NCBI RefSeq assembly: GCF_023148685.1
Contig: NZ_JAHXNL010000014.1
Coordinates: 29,881-93,880, forward strand
Length of the DNA stretch: 64,000 nt
Origin: Georgenia sp. EYE_87
GTDB lineage: Bacteria > Actinomycetota > Actinomycetes > Actinomycetales > Actinomycetaceae
Direction: 5' to 3'
Positions 42,705 to 50,557 of the stretch are shown in pieces. The position numbers were made by a program, and so were the translations under genes. Within the stretch, counting starts at the first letter, position 1. The number at the start of each line of letters is the position of its first letter. The notes under the pieces are model-generated. The model saw nothing but the letters and a program-made list of their open reading frames with translations, was not told the DNA's origin and ran no database searches.

Positions 42705-44321
42705 ATGGACAAGCCGTTCGCGATCACCCTGGACGTGGGGTCCTCGCTGGCCAACCGCACCGGTGCCTGGCGGGTCGAGCGGCCCGTGTACCGGGACTTC
42801 CTGCCGCCCTGCAACAAGGCCTGCCCCGCCGGGGAGAACATCCAGCAGTGGCTCTACGACGCCGAGGACGGCCACTACGAGCGGGCCTGGCGCACCCTCA
42901 TGGCCGACAACCCGCTGCCGGCCGGCATGGGGCGGGTCTGCTACCACCCGTGCCAGACCGCCTGCAACCGCGGCCAGCTCGACGAGGCCGTCGGCATCAA
43001 CGCCGTCGAGCGCTTCCTCGGCGACGAGGCCATTCGCCAGGGCTGGACCGTGCCGGTGACGGCCCCGCCGTCGGGGAAGCACGTCCTGATCGTCGGAGCG
43101 GGGCCCACGGGCCTGGCGGCCGCCTACCACCTGCGCCTGCTCGGCCACGAGGTCACCCTGCGCGACGCCGCCCCGCACCCGGGCGGGATGATGCGCTACG
43201 GCATCCCCTCCTACCGGCTCCCGCGCGACGTCCTCGACGCCGAGATCCGGCGCATCGTGGACATGGGCGTCACCCTCGAGCTCGACGCCCGCGTCACCAC
43301 GGTGCAGCCGGACCTGGCGCGCTTCGACGCCGTCCTGCTCGCCGTCGGCGCCCAGATCGGCAAGCGCGCCTACGTCCCCGCCGGGGAGGCGGCTCGCATC
43401 CTCGACGCCGTCCAGGTGCTGCACGACGTCGAGGACGCCGACGCCCCGCAGCTGGGCCGGCGCGTGGTGGTCTACGGGGGTGGCAACACCGCCGTCGACG
43501 CCGCCCGCACGGCCAAGCGGCTCGGGGCGGAGGAGGCGATCATCGTCTACCGCCGCAACCGCGAGCGGATGCCCGCGCACGACTCGGAGGTCCTCGAGGC
43601 CCTCGAGGAGGGCGTGCAGATGAAGTGGCTCTCCACCATCAGCTACGCCGACGAGGGGAAGCTGACCATCGAGAAGATGGAGCTGGACTCCAGCGGCTTC
43701 CCGCACGCGACCGGTGTCCTGGAGGACCTCGAGGCGGACACGGTGGTCCTCGCGCTGGGCCAGGAGTCCGACCTCTCGCTCGTCGATGGCGTCCCCGGGC
43801 TCGTGGTCGAGCGCGGCGTGGTCGCCGTCGACGACCGGCTCATGACGGGCTGCCCCGGCCTGTTCGCCGGCGGGGACATGGTGCCCTCCGAGCGGACCGT
43901 GACCGTGGGGATCGGGCACGGCAAGCGGGCCTCGCGGAACATCGACGCCTACCTGCGGGGCACGAGCGCCCCGACGCCGCCGCCCGCGCCGAACGCGGAG
44001 TTCGGGGCGCTGAACACCTGGTACTACGCCGACGCCCCGCACCAGGTCCGCCCGCGCCTGGAGGGCCCGCGCCGGGCCGGCACCTTCGACGAGGTGGTCC
44101 AGGGCCTGACCGCCGAGACCGCCCTGTTCGAGGCGCGCCGCTGCATGTCCTGCGGCAACTGCTTCGGCTGCGACAACTGCTTCGGGGTCTGCCCGGACAA
44201 CGCCGTCATCAAGCACGCCGACGGCACCTACGAGATCGACTACGACTACTGCAAGGGCTGCGGGCTCTGCGTGGAGGAGTGCCCCTGCGGCGCGATCGAA
44301 ATGGTGCCCGAGACGCCCTGA
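42705..44321 (+). CDS. GltD-like NAD(P)-flavoprotein fused to a 2[4Fe-4S] ferredoxin domain
   Basis: 538 residues in three parts. First, an N-terminal iron-sulfur domain CNKACPAGENIQQ...CYHPCQTACNRG. Second, a two-nucleotide-binding core: VGAGPTGLAAAYHL (FAD) near residue 130 and YGGGNTAVDAART (NAD(P)) near 260. Third, a C-terminal ferredoxin with CMSCGNCFGCDNCFGVCP and CKGCGLCVEECPCGAI. It is the electron-transfer partner of the upstream gamma-alpha-beta complex and should pass electrons to NAD(P). The order and fusion resemble the PadH-type subunit of phenylglyoxylate:NAD oxidoreductase. ATG at 42705 is one base after the beta stop. Confidence 0.9.
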   Translation: MDKPFAITLDVGSSLANRTGAWRVERPVYRDFLPPCNKACPAGENIQQWLYDAEDGHYERAWRTLMADNPLPAGMGRVCYHPCQTACNRGQLDEAVGINAVERFLGDEAIRQGWTVPVTAPPSGKHVLIVGAGPTGLAAAYHLRLLGHEVTLRDAAPHPGGMMRYGIPSYRLPRDVLDAEIRRIVDMGVTLELDARVTTVQPDLARFDAVLLAVGAQIGKRAYVPAGEAARILDAVQVLHDVEDADAPQLGRRVVVYGGGNTAVDAARTAKRLGAEEAIIVYRRNRERMPAHDSEVLEALEEGVQMKWLSTISYADEGKLTIEKMELDSSGFPHATGVLEDLEADTVVLALGQESDLSLVDGVPGLVVERGVVAVDDRLMTGCPGLFAGGDMVPSERTVTVGIGHGKRASRNIDAYLRGTSAPTPPPAPNAEFGALNTWYYADAPHQVRPRLEGPRRAGTFDEVVQGLTAETALFEARRCMSCGNCFGCDNCFGVCPDNAVIKHADGTYEIDYDYCKGCGLCVEECPCGAIEMVPETP

Positions 44322-44593
44322 CCGGGGGAGCGTGGCAGCGCGAGGACGAAGCGGGTGGTCGCGCCCTGAGCCAGCGTGAGCCGGCCGCCGAGCGCGTCCG
44401 CCAGCTCGCGCGCGACCGCCAGGCCGATGCCCTCGCCGCCCGAGGTGTCCCCGGAGACCCGACGGCGGGAGTTCGACGTGAAGGTCGCACCCGAGCCGAC
44501 GGCGACGGCGCCGGCGGCCAGGAGGGTGGCGAGCGGGACGAGCACGCGGCGGCTGCGACGAGCGGGGGCGGTGGCGGTGGGCGTAGCGTTCAT
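44246..44593 (-). pseudogene. chimeric remnant: SipW-type signal peptide start fused to histidine-kinase end
   Basis: A continuous 115-residue frame. Residues 1-40 (MNATPTATAPARRSRRVLV, then LATLLAAGAVAVGSGATFTS) look like the start of a TasA/SipW-dependent secreted protein. From about residue 42 the text becomes the C-terminal end of a sensor histidine kinase: GGEGIGLAVARELADALGGRLTLAQGATTRFVLALPRS, the G2 box and last strand of the ATPase domain. The kinase's own stop is gone; the frame runs into the antisense of the flavoprotein gene. GGAG precedes the ATG. This looks like a deletion scar joining two unrelated genes; a functional product is unlikely. Confidence 0.7.
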
Positions 44594-44740
44594 GATCGTT
44601 CTCCGATTCGGTGCAGTGGTGGGCCCGGAAGGCTTGGTGCCCGGCTCATCCACGGCTGGGTAACGGTTTTGCGGACGGCCCCGGTACGCGTGAGTTACCT
44701 TGAGCGATAACGACCTAGGGGGCCTGGAAAGGGCAAAGAC

Positions 44741-46423
44741 GTGGCTGACACCAAGGTTGACGACGGACACCCGCCGCAGGGCTGGTACCCGGACCCGGAG
44801 GACTCCTCCTACCTACGACGGTGGGACGGTCGAGCCTGGACCGACGAGCGAGTGCCCGCCTCGCGCGGACGTCGGCGGCTGCGCGCCCACGACCACACGG
44901 ATGCGACCACCGCGTCGGCCGGGCCCGAGCACGTCGGAGCGCAGCATGCCGCCGCGCCGTCGCCGAGCTTGCGAGATCTCGAGGTCGAGGTCGTCCGGCG
45001 CGAGGTCGAGCTCGAGCGCCTCGCCGAGCGCGAGCAGGGTCTGGTCCAGGCGGTGGAGCGCCGACGGACGGAGATCGCGGAGATCGCCGACCGCGAGGAG
45101 GCGCTCATCCAGCGGCTGCGTCAGGCGCGTGAGGACCTCGCGCGGGTCGAGCGGCAGGCTGCGGCCGCCGGTGCGGCCGAGGCGCGGCTCGCCGAGCTGA
45201 GCGCGACGGAAGCGTCGACGACGCAGGAGGTCGACCGCCGTCGGGCCGAGCTCGCCGACCTCGACCGCGAGGTCGCGGAGCTGCACGCCCGTGCCGCGGC
45301 CGAACGTGCCGAGGCCCAGCGCCTGGCGGAGGCCGAGCGTGCCGAGGCCCAGCGCCTGGCGGAGGCCGAGCGTGCCGAGGCCCAGCGCCTGGCGGAGGCG
45401 GAGCGAGCCGAGCACGAGAGGCTCCGCGCCGCCGTCGAGCAGGTCCGTGAGGACCACGCGGCGGCCGCGGCCGAGGCCGACGAGACCGCGCGGCGGCTCG
45501 AGGACCTGACCCGCCGCCGGGAGGATCTCGCCCGCGAGCACGACACCCTGACCCAGGAGCACGAGGAGCTGCTCCGCCGGCACAGCGCCCTGGTCGCCGA
45601 GCACGATGAGCTGACCCGGCTCTACGAGGACCTGACCCGACGGCACGAGGAGGTCGCCGGCCAGCTGGAGGCACGGCGCGCCGAGCTCGGCGAGGTGGAG
45701 GCCCGGCTCGCCGAGGCGCGGACGGAGCTCGTCGACCTCGGTGAGCGCGTGGCGGCCCAGGACCTCGGGCTGTACGACTACAAGCACCCCGCCGAGGACT
45801 CCGTGGTCCTGGCCACCCGGCTCGCCGGGCTGCGCGAGGCCATCGTCCAGACCCTTCGCGCCGGCGAGGCGATCACCGCCCCGACGAACTTCAAGCTCGG
45901 TCACTCGGCAGCGAAGGGGCAGCAGGTCGTGGCTGAGGTGAGCGCACTGAGCCTGCGCGCTTACAACGCGGAGGCCGAGAACGCGGTGCGCACGGCCGGG
46001 CCGGGCGGGATCGACGGCGCGCTCACGCGGCTCATTCGCGCCCGCGACGCCGTCGCCCGTCACGGCGCGTGGCTCGGGGTGGCGATCACGGACAAGTACC
46101 ACGCCCTGCGCGCCCAGGAGATCGAGATGGCGGGCGAGCACAAGATCCGCAAGGAGCGTGAGGCCGCTGCGGCCGCCGCCGCTCCGGCCGGCGGCACTGT
46201 GCGCGAGTACTACCCCGGAGACGGTGCCGGGACCCGCGAGTACGTGCCGGGGGCCGCTGCGGGGTACGGCTCCGGTGGCCCCTGGTACGGCTCCGGTGAG
46301 CCTGGGTACGGCTCCGGTGGAGCCGGGTACGTGCCGGGGGCGCCCGGTCCCTCGTACGGGGGCTCCTGGGAATCGCCGTCGCCCGCGGCGCCGGTGATCT
46401 CGAACGGCCGGTCCGGCCACTAA
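44741..46423 (+). CDS. DUF2510-coiled coil-DUF4041 protein
   Basis: 560 residues. Residues 10-42 hold a DUF2510 domain (GWYPDPEDSSYLRRWDGRAWTDERVP). Residues 70-335 are a long coiled coil with exact EAQRLAEAERA repeats. Residues 345-475 match DUF4041: LYDYKHPAEDSVVLATRLAGLREAIVQTLRAGEAITAPTNFKLGHSAAKGQQVVAEVSALSLRAYNAEAENAV. DUF4041 usually sits with a GIY-YIG (T5orf172) nuclease, absent here. The C-terminal tail repeats Tyr-Gly-Ser-Gly. GTG start with GGAAAGGG upstream; GATAAC (44706-44711) may be the -10. A small membrane protein gene follows after 15 bases. Confidence 0.85.
   Translation: MADTKVDDGHPPQGWYPDPEDSSYLRRWDGRAWTDERVPASRGRRRLRAHDHTDATTASAGPEHVGAQHAAAPSPSLRDLEVEVVRREVELERLAEREQGLVQAVERRRTEIAEIADREEALIQRLRQAREDLARVERQAAAAGAAEARLAELSATEASTTQEVDRRRAELADLDREVAELHARAAAERAEAQRLAEAERAEAQRLAEAERAEAQRLAEAERAEHERLRAAVEQVREDHAAAAAEADETARRLEDLTRRREDLAREHDTLTQEHEELLRRHSALVAEHDELTRLYEDLTRRHEEVAGQLEARRAELGEVEARLAEARTELVDLGERVAAQDLGLYDYKHPAEDSVVLATRLAGLREAIVQTLRAGEAITAPTNFKLGHSAAKGQQVVAEVSALSLRAYNAEAENAVRTAGPGGIDGALTRLIRARDAVARHGAWLGVAITDKYHALRAQEIEMAGEHKIRKEREAAAAAAAPAGGTVREYYPGDGAGTREYVPGAAAGYGSGGPWYGSGEPGYGSGGAGYVPGAPGPSYGGSWESPSPAAPVISNGRSGH
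45308..45406 (+). repeat. three tandem 33-base coding repeats
   Basis: A 33-base unit occurs at 45308-45340 and identically at 45341-45373, with a third slightly diverged copy at 45374-45406. They encode EAQRLAEAERA in the coiled coil, so each copy adds eleven residues, about three heptad turns. Confidence 0.9.
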
Positions 46424-46438
46424 CGGGAGGGAGCAGAC

Positions 46439-46702
46439 GTGGACAACGACGTGCACCGCACCTACCCGCCCCCGGCACCCGAGGACCGTGTCGACGGAGA
46501 CCTCGACGGCGCTCACGACATCGACCTCGACGGCGCTCGCGACGTCGGGTCTGTCGCGTCCGGCCCGAGGGACGGGGGAGCGAGATCCCGTCTCGCGCCT
46601 CCGGCACCCGACCAGCGCGTGGAGCTGACGGGGTCCTACCTGCCCTGGGTGGTCCTCGTCACGCTCCTCGGCCTGGCCGTGGCGGTCTACTTCCTCCTGT
46701 GA
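46439..46702 (+). CDS. small single-pass membrane protein
   Basis: 87 residues. A hydrophilic, Asp- and Gly-rich N-terminal part is followed by one C-terminal membrane segment (YLPWVVLVTLLGLAVAVYFLL), i.e. a tail-anchored-like shape. GTG at 46439 has GGGAGGGAG upstream. No known domain. It starts 15 bases after the DUF4041 gene and is probably its co-transcribed membrane partner. Confidence 0.75.
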   Translation: MDNDVHRTYPPPAPEDRVDGDLDGAHDIDLDGARDVGSVASGPRDGGARSRLAPPAPDQRVELTGSYLPWVVLVTLLGLAVAVYFLL

Positions 46703-46902
46703 CCGCAGATCTCCCGTTCTTGTCCGCCACGGGTTAGGCGCGGCTGGTCCGCCACGGGCTGAGGCGTGCCGGAGCGGTTCATGTCGTGCCCGTTGGCGCC
46801 GATGTGGGTGGTCGGCGAAAGGCTGTTCCCAGCGCGCCGACGGATGCGGGACGGACCTGCAAGGGGTCCTCCAACAACGCGGCGTGACGGGTCTCGACGC
46901 GG
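46703..46902. other. non-coding stretch with a short direct repeat
   Basis: Part of the 286-base gap before imuA'. GTCCGCCACGGG occurs at 46722-46733 and again at 46747-46758, followed each time by a related TxAGGCG. No gene is seen in it. Confidence 0.6.
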
Positions 46903-46931
46903 TTGACAAGTGTGTTCGAAGGTCGAACACT
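46903..46931 (+). promoter_or_regulatory. imuA' promoter with palindrome
   Basis: TTGACA (46903-46908) is a perfect -35 and AACACT (46926-46931) lies 17 bases away as a -10. Between and across them is the 19-base palindrome GTGTTCGAAGGTCGAACAC (46912-46930), whose half-sites face outward relative to a LexA box. Confidence 0.7.
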
Positions 46932-46941
46932 GGGAGGTGGG

Positions 46942-46957
46942 TCGAACGTGCGTTCGA
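46942..46957 (+). promoter_or_regulatory. LexA box (SOS) upstream of imuA'-imuB
   Basis: TCGAACGTGCGTTCGA matches the actinobacterial/Gram-positive SOS consensus TCGAAC-N4-GTTCGA exactly. It is 31 bases before the imuA' ATG, just downstream of the predicted -10. Confidence 0.9.
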
Positions 46958-46988
46958 CATGGTGTGGTGAGGGACGTGAGGAGGAGTC

Positions 46989-47954
46989 ATGACGACTTCG
47001 CTCACGGCCGTGCCGGACGGTCCCGAGCTGGTCGTGGAGCCCGGGCACCGGCACGCTCACCATGCCCCTCACGCTCGCCCTGACGCCCACGCTCGTCTGG
47101 CGGCCGCCCGGGCTGCGCTGACCCGCGCCGAGACCGCCGCCGGGCTGCGCACCCGGCTGGGCGGCCCCGGGCTGAGCACCAGCCCCGTGCTCACCGGAGA
47201 GCCGGGCCTGTCGGTGCCCGCCCCGCCGGTGACCGGTCCGCCGCTCACGCACCCCGCGGCCGGCTCGGGCGCGCACCGGTCGGCCGTGCCCGACCCGGAC
47301 CTCTTCGCTCCCGGGGCGGACCGGAGCCTGCCCGTCCCGCAGGTCCTGGCCCCCGTCTTCCCCGGTGGCGCCCTCGCGCGCGGCAGCGTGGTCCAGGTCT
47401 CCGGGTCCACCTCCGTGCTGCTCGCCCTCGCCGCGGCGGCCGCCACGGACGGCGCCTGGTGCGCGCTCGCCGCCATGCCGGACGTCGGGTGGCGGGCCGC
47501 CGCCGGGGCCGGGCTGGCCCTGGACCGGGTGGCCGTGGTGCCAGCCCCGGGGCCCGACGCCGCAGCGGTGGTCGGGGCGCTGACCGACGGTTTCGACGTG
47601 CTCGTGGTCGGCCGCTGCCCGGCGCTGGGGGAGCGGGACCGCCGCTCGATCGCCGCCCGCGTGCGCACCCGGGGCGCCGTGCTGCTGAGCACCCACGACT
47701 GGCCCGGGGCGCACCTGGTGCTGCGCGCCACGCGGTCGGGCTGGGAGGGGCTCGGCCAGGGCTGGGGCCACCTGGTCGACCAGGAGCTCACCGTGCGGGC
47801 CACCGGCCGCGCCGGCGCCGCCGTGGCGCGCGAGGTCCACGTCCGCGTCGGGCCCGACGGGCTGGGCGGCGTCGGCGAGGTCCCGGCCGCGGGCGCGCGT
47901 CCGGACGACGAGGCCCGGACCGCGGACGTCCGGCCGCTGCTGCGGGCGGTGTGA
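46989..47954 (+). CDS. imuA': ImuA'-type RecA-fold mutasome protein
   Basis: 321 residues. RecA-fold core without a usable Walker A: VQVSGSTSVLLALAAAAATDG keeps the shape but lacks the Gly-Lys-Thr/Ser. The Pro-rich N-terminal region and VLLSTHDWPGAHLVLRATRSGWEGLGQGWGHL are typical of ImuA' in actinobacteria. It recruits or stimulates the ImuB-DnaE2 translesion complex. ATG has GGAGGAG upstream and a perfect LexA box, so it is damage-induced. The imuB gene begins one base after its stop. Confidence 0.82.
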   Translation: MTTSLTAVPDGPELVVEPGHRHAHHAPHARPDAHARLAAARAALTRAETAAGLRTRLGGPGLSTSPVLTGEPGLSVPAPPVTGPPLTHPAAGSGAHRSAVPDPDLFAPGADRSLPVPQVLAPVFPGGALARGSVVQVSGSTSVLLALAAAAATDGAWCALAAMPDVGWRAAAGAGLALDRVAVVPAPGPDAAAVVGALTDGFDVLVVGRCPALGERDRRSIAARVRTRGAVLLSTHDWPGAHLVLRATRSGWEGLGQGWGHLVDQELTVRATGRAGAAVAREVHVRVGPDGLGGVGEVPAAGARPDDEARTADVRPLLRAV

Positions 47955-47955
47955 C

Positions 47956-49575
47956 GTGCCGCCGGCAGGTGCTGTGCGCCGGGTGGTCCTGTGGGTCCCC
48001 GACTGGCCGGTGGCGGCCGCCGTCGCCGAGGGGCTGGTGGATCCCCAGCTTCCCGTCGCGGTGCACGACAACCGCGGCGTCGTCGTCGCCTCTGCCGCGG
48101 CCCGCGCGGCCGGGGTGCGCCGGGGCATGCGGCGGCGCAGCGCCCAGCAGCTCTGCCCCGAGCTGGTGCTCGTGGCCACCGACCAGGTGCGCGACGCCCG
48201 TGCCTTCGAGCCGCTCGTGCAGGCCGTGGAGACCGTCGTCGCCGGGGTCGAGGTGGTCCGGCCGGGCATGGTCGTCTTCCTCGCCCGCGGTCCGGTGCGG
48301 CACGTCGGCTCCGAGGACGCTCTGGCCGAGCAGCTGATCGGGACCGTGGCCACCGAGACCGGGGCCGAGTGCCAGGTGGGGGTCGGCGATGGGCTGCTCA
48401 CCGCCATGCTCGCGGCCCGCGCCGGGGTGCTCGTGCCGCCCGAGGCCTCCGCGGCGTTCCTCGCCGGGCAGGACGTCGGCGCACTGAGCCTCGCCGCGAG
48501 CACCCGGCAGGCGAGCGCCGAGACCGCCGAGCTGGTGGACCTGCTGCGCCGCCTCGGCCTGCGTACCCTCGGGGCCTTCGCGACGCTCGACCCCGGCGAC
48601 GTCGCCGCCCGGTTCGGCACCCGCGGGCTGATCGCCCACCGGCTCGCCCGCGGTCTGGACACCCTCCCGCCCACCTCCCGGCGTCCCGAGGACGACGTGC
48701 TCACGGCCACCGAGCTCGACCCGCCCGCAGAGCGCGCCGACGTCGCCGCCTTCGCCGCCCGTGCCCTCGCCGAGCAGCTGTCCGAGCGCATGCTGCGCCG
48801 CGGCGTGGTCTGCGCGCGCCTGCAGGTGGCGGCGCGTACCGAGGACGGCACCGAGCTGGTGCGCACCTGGAGCATCGACGGCGCCCCCACCGCGGCCGAG
48901 CTGACCGACCGGGTGCGCTGGCAGCTCGAGGGGTGGCTCTCCGGGCGCAGCGGGCGTCCGCCGTCGGCGCCGCTGACGCACCTCGAGCTCGTCGCGCAGG
49001 AGGTCAGCCCCGCCGGCGCGGTCCAGGACGGCCTGTGGGGCCGGGCCCGCCGGGGGGAGGCGCAGGCCGGCCGGGCCGCGCTGCGCGTCCAGGGTCTGCT
49101 CGGCGCCGAGGGCGTTCTCGTCCCGGTGCTGCAGGGCGGCCGGGACCCGCGGGCGGCCGCCCGCCTGGTCGCCTGGGGCGACGACGCCGCGCCCCTGCGC
49201 CGGACCGACGCGCCCTGGCCGGGGCAGGTCCCCGCCCCCTGGCCGGCCACCGTCCCCACGGAGCCGGTGCCCGTGCGGCTGGTCGACGCCGTCGGCGCCG
49301 AGGTCCGGGTGGACGCGCGCGGCACGACCAGCGCGCCGCCCGCCCGGGTGCTCGTGCCCCCGCCGCCCGCCGGGAAGGGGGCGGTCGCCGCCCCGCCGGT
49401 GCCCGCGGGGGAGTACCCGCTGCTCGCCTGGGCCGGGCCGTGGCACGGCACCGAGCGGTGGTGGTCGGACCAGGGGCGACGCCGCGCCTACGTCCAGGTG
49501 GTCCCGGAGGGGGCGCCGGCGCTGCTGCTCGCCGTCGACCGCGGCCGGTGGCAGGTCGAGGGGGTCTACGACTGA
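47956..49575 (+). CDS. imuB: ImuB, Y-family-like catalytically dead translesion protein
   Basis: 539 residues. The Y-family palm-finger-thumb order is recognisable (RRVVLWVPDWPVAAAVAEGLVDPQLPVAVHDNRGVVVASAAARAAGVRRGMRRRSAQQLCPELV), but the polymerase Asp-Glu triad is not kept: the usual SIDE-type motif reads FLARGPVRHVGSEDALAE. That is the ImuB pattern, a scaffold binding the beta clamp, ImuA' and DnaE2. GTG start directly after imuA', same SOS control. dnaE2 is 3.2 kb further on the same strand rather than adjacent. Confidence 0.88.
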   Translation: MPPAGAVRRVVLWVPDWPVAAAVAEGLVDPQLPVAVHDNRGVVVASAAARAAGVRRGMRRRSAQQLCPELVLVATDQVRDARAFEPLVQAVETVVAGVEVVRPGMVVFLARGPVRHVGSEDALAEQLIGTVATETGAECQVGVGDGLLTAMLAARAGVLVPPEASAAFLAGQDVGALSLAASTRQASAETAELVDLLRRLGLRTLGAFATLDPGDVAARFGTRGLIAHRLARGLDTLPPTSRRPEDDVLTATELDPPAERADVAAFAARALAEQLSERMLRRGVVCARLQVAARTEDGTELVRTWSIDGAPTAAELTDRVRWQLEGWLSGRSGRPPSAPLTHLELVAQEVSPAGAVQDGLWGRARRGEAQAGRAALRVQGLLGAEGVLVPVLQGGRDPRAAARLVAWGDDAAPLRRTDAPWPGQVPAPWPATVPTEPVPVRLVDAVGAEVRVDARGTTSAPPARVLVPPPPAGKGAVAAPPVPAGEYPLLAWAGPWHGTERWWSDQGRRRAYVQVVPEGAPALLLAVDRGRWQVEGVYD

Positions 49576-49638
49576 GCCGGTGCCGGAGCACCGCGAAAGC
49601 CCCTGGTGCCAGGTCCGCCGAGCGGGCAGGATCGCGGC

Positions 49639-50460
49639 ATGACCGTCTGGATCTGCCGCACCTGCGCCGTCGAGCACGCCGACACGGAGACGCCGCCGGA
49701 GATCTGCGAGATCTGCTCCGACGAGCGGCAGTGGGTGCCGGCCGCCGGGCAGTCCTGGACCACGCTCGACGAGCTGAGCGAGCTCGGTCACCTCGTCGCC
49801 GTGCACGAGGTCGAGCCGGGACTGCTCGGTCTCGTCGTCGAGCCGCACGTCGGGATCGGTCAGCAGTCGCTGCTCGCGTGCACCCCGGACGGGAACGTGC
49901 TGTGGGACCCCATCGGGTACGTCGACGACGACGCCGTGCGCCAGGTGCGCCGGGAGGGCGACGTGGTGGCGATCGCCGCGAGCCACCCGCACATGTTCGG
50001 CGCCCAGGTCGAGTGGAGCCGGGCGCTCGGCGGGGTACCTGTGCTCGTCAACCAGGCGGACGCCCGTTGGCTCGCCCGCGAGGACGACGCGGTGCGCTAC
50101 TGGTCGGGCACGGTCTCGCCCGTCCCGGACGTCGTGATCCACCAGATCGGCGGTCACTTCCCGGGCAACGCCGTTGCCGTCTGGACCGCGGAGGACGGCA
50201 CCGGCGTCCTGCTCTGCGGGGACACCGTGGGCCCCAACCCGGACCGGGCGACCGTGGCGTTCATGCGCAGCTACCCCAACCGGATCCCGCTCTCCGGCGA
50301 GGTGGCGCAGCGGGTCGCCCGCGACATCTTGGAGCTCGACTTCGACCGCATCTACGGCAACTTCGGCAACGCTATCCCCCGCGACGGGAAGGCGGCCGTG
50401 CGGCGCAGCGCCGACAGGCACGTCGCCTGGGTCCGTGGCGACCACGACCACCTCACCTGA
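49639..50460 (+). CDS. rubredoxin-like/metallo-beta-lactamase-fold protein
   Basis: 273 residues. An N-terminal zinc-ribbon/rubredoxin-like part with two Cys pairs (WICRTCAVEHADTETPPEICEICSDERQW) precedes a metallo-beta-lactamase-fold domain. The expected HxHxDH appears as SHPHMFGA, so the active site is degenerate; VIHQIGGHFPGNAVAVWTAEDGTGVLLCGDTVG is otherwise fold-like. ATG at 49639 is six bases after CAGGAT, a possible leaderless start. It sits between imuB and a lipoteichoic-acid-synthase-like gene; link to mutagenesis unproven. Confidence 0.72.
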   Translation: MTVWICRTCAVEHADTETPPEICEICSDERQWVPAAGQSWTTLDELSELGHLVAVHEVEPGLLGLVVEPHVGIGQQSLLACTPDGNVLWDPIGYVDDDAVRQVRREGDVVAIAASHPHMFGAQVEWSRALGGVPVLVNQADARWLAREDDAVRYWSGTVSPVPDVVIHQIGGHFPGNAVAVWTAEDGTGVLLCGDTVGPNPDRATVAFMRSYPNRIPLSGEVAQRVARDILELDFDRIYGNFGNAIPRDGKAAVRRSADRHVAWVRGDHDHLT

Positions 50461-50470
50461 GGCGACCGCC

Positions 50471-50542
50471 GCGAGCTCATGACATGTCGCGAGACGTCAG
50501 TTGCTCGGCGAGACGTCATTAGCTCGGGCGAGCTCGTGACAT
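50471..50542. repeat. twin inverted-repeat (REP-like) element between convergent genes
   Basis: GCGAGCTCATGACAT (50471-50485) reappears with one change at 50528-50542, and GCGAGACGTCAGTTGCTCG (50489-50507) reappears with two changes at 50508-50526. Outer and inner units are roughly inverted, giving two adjacent imperfect hairpins. It fills most of the 97-base gap and may end both transcripts. Confidence 0.75.
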
Positions 50543-50557
50543 CTCCCGCGAGAGGGG

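Noticed and set aside
47956..49575. imuB as an active DinB-type polymerase IV
   Set aside because: The catalytic SIDE-like acidic motif is absent, which is the ImuB pattern.
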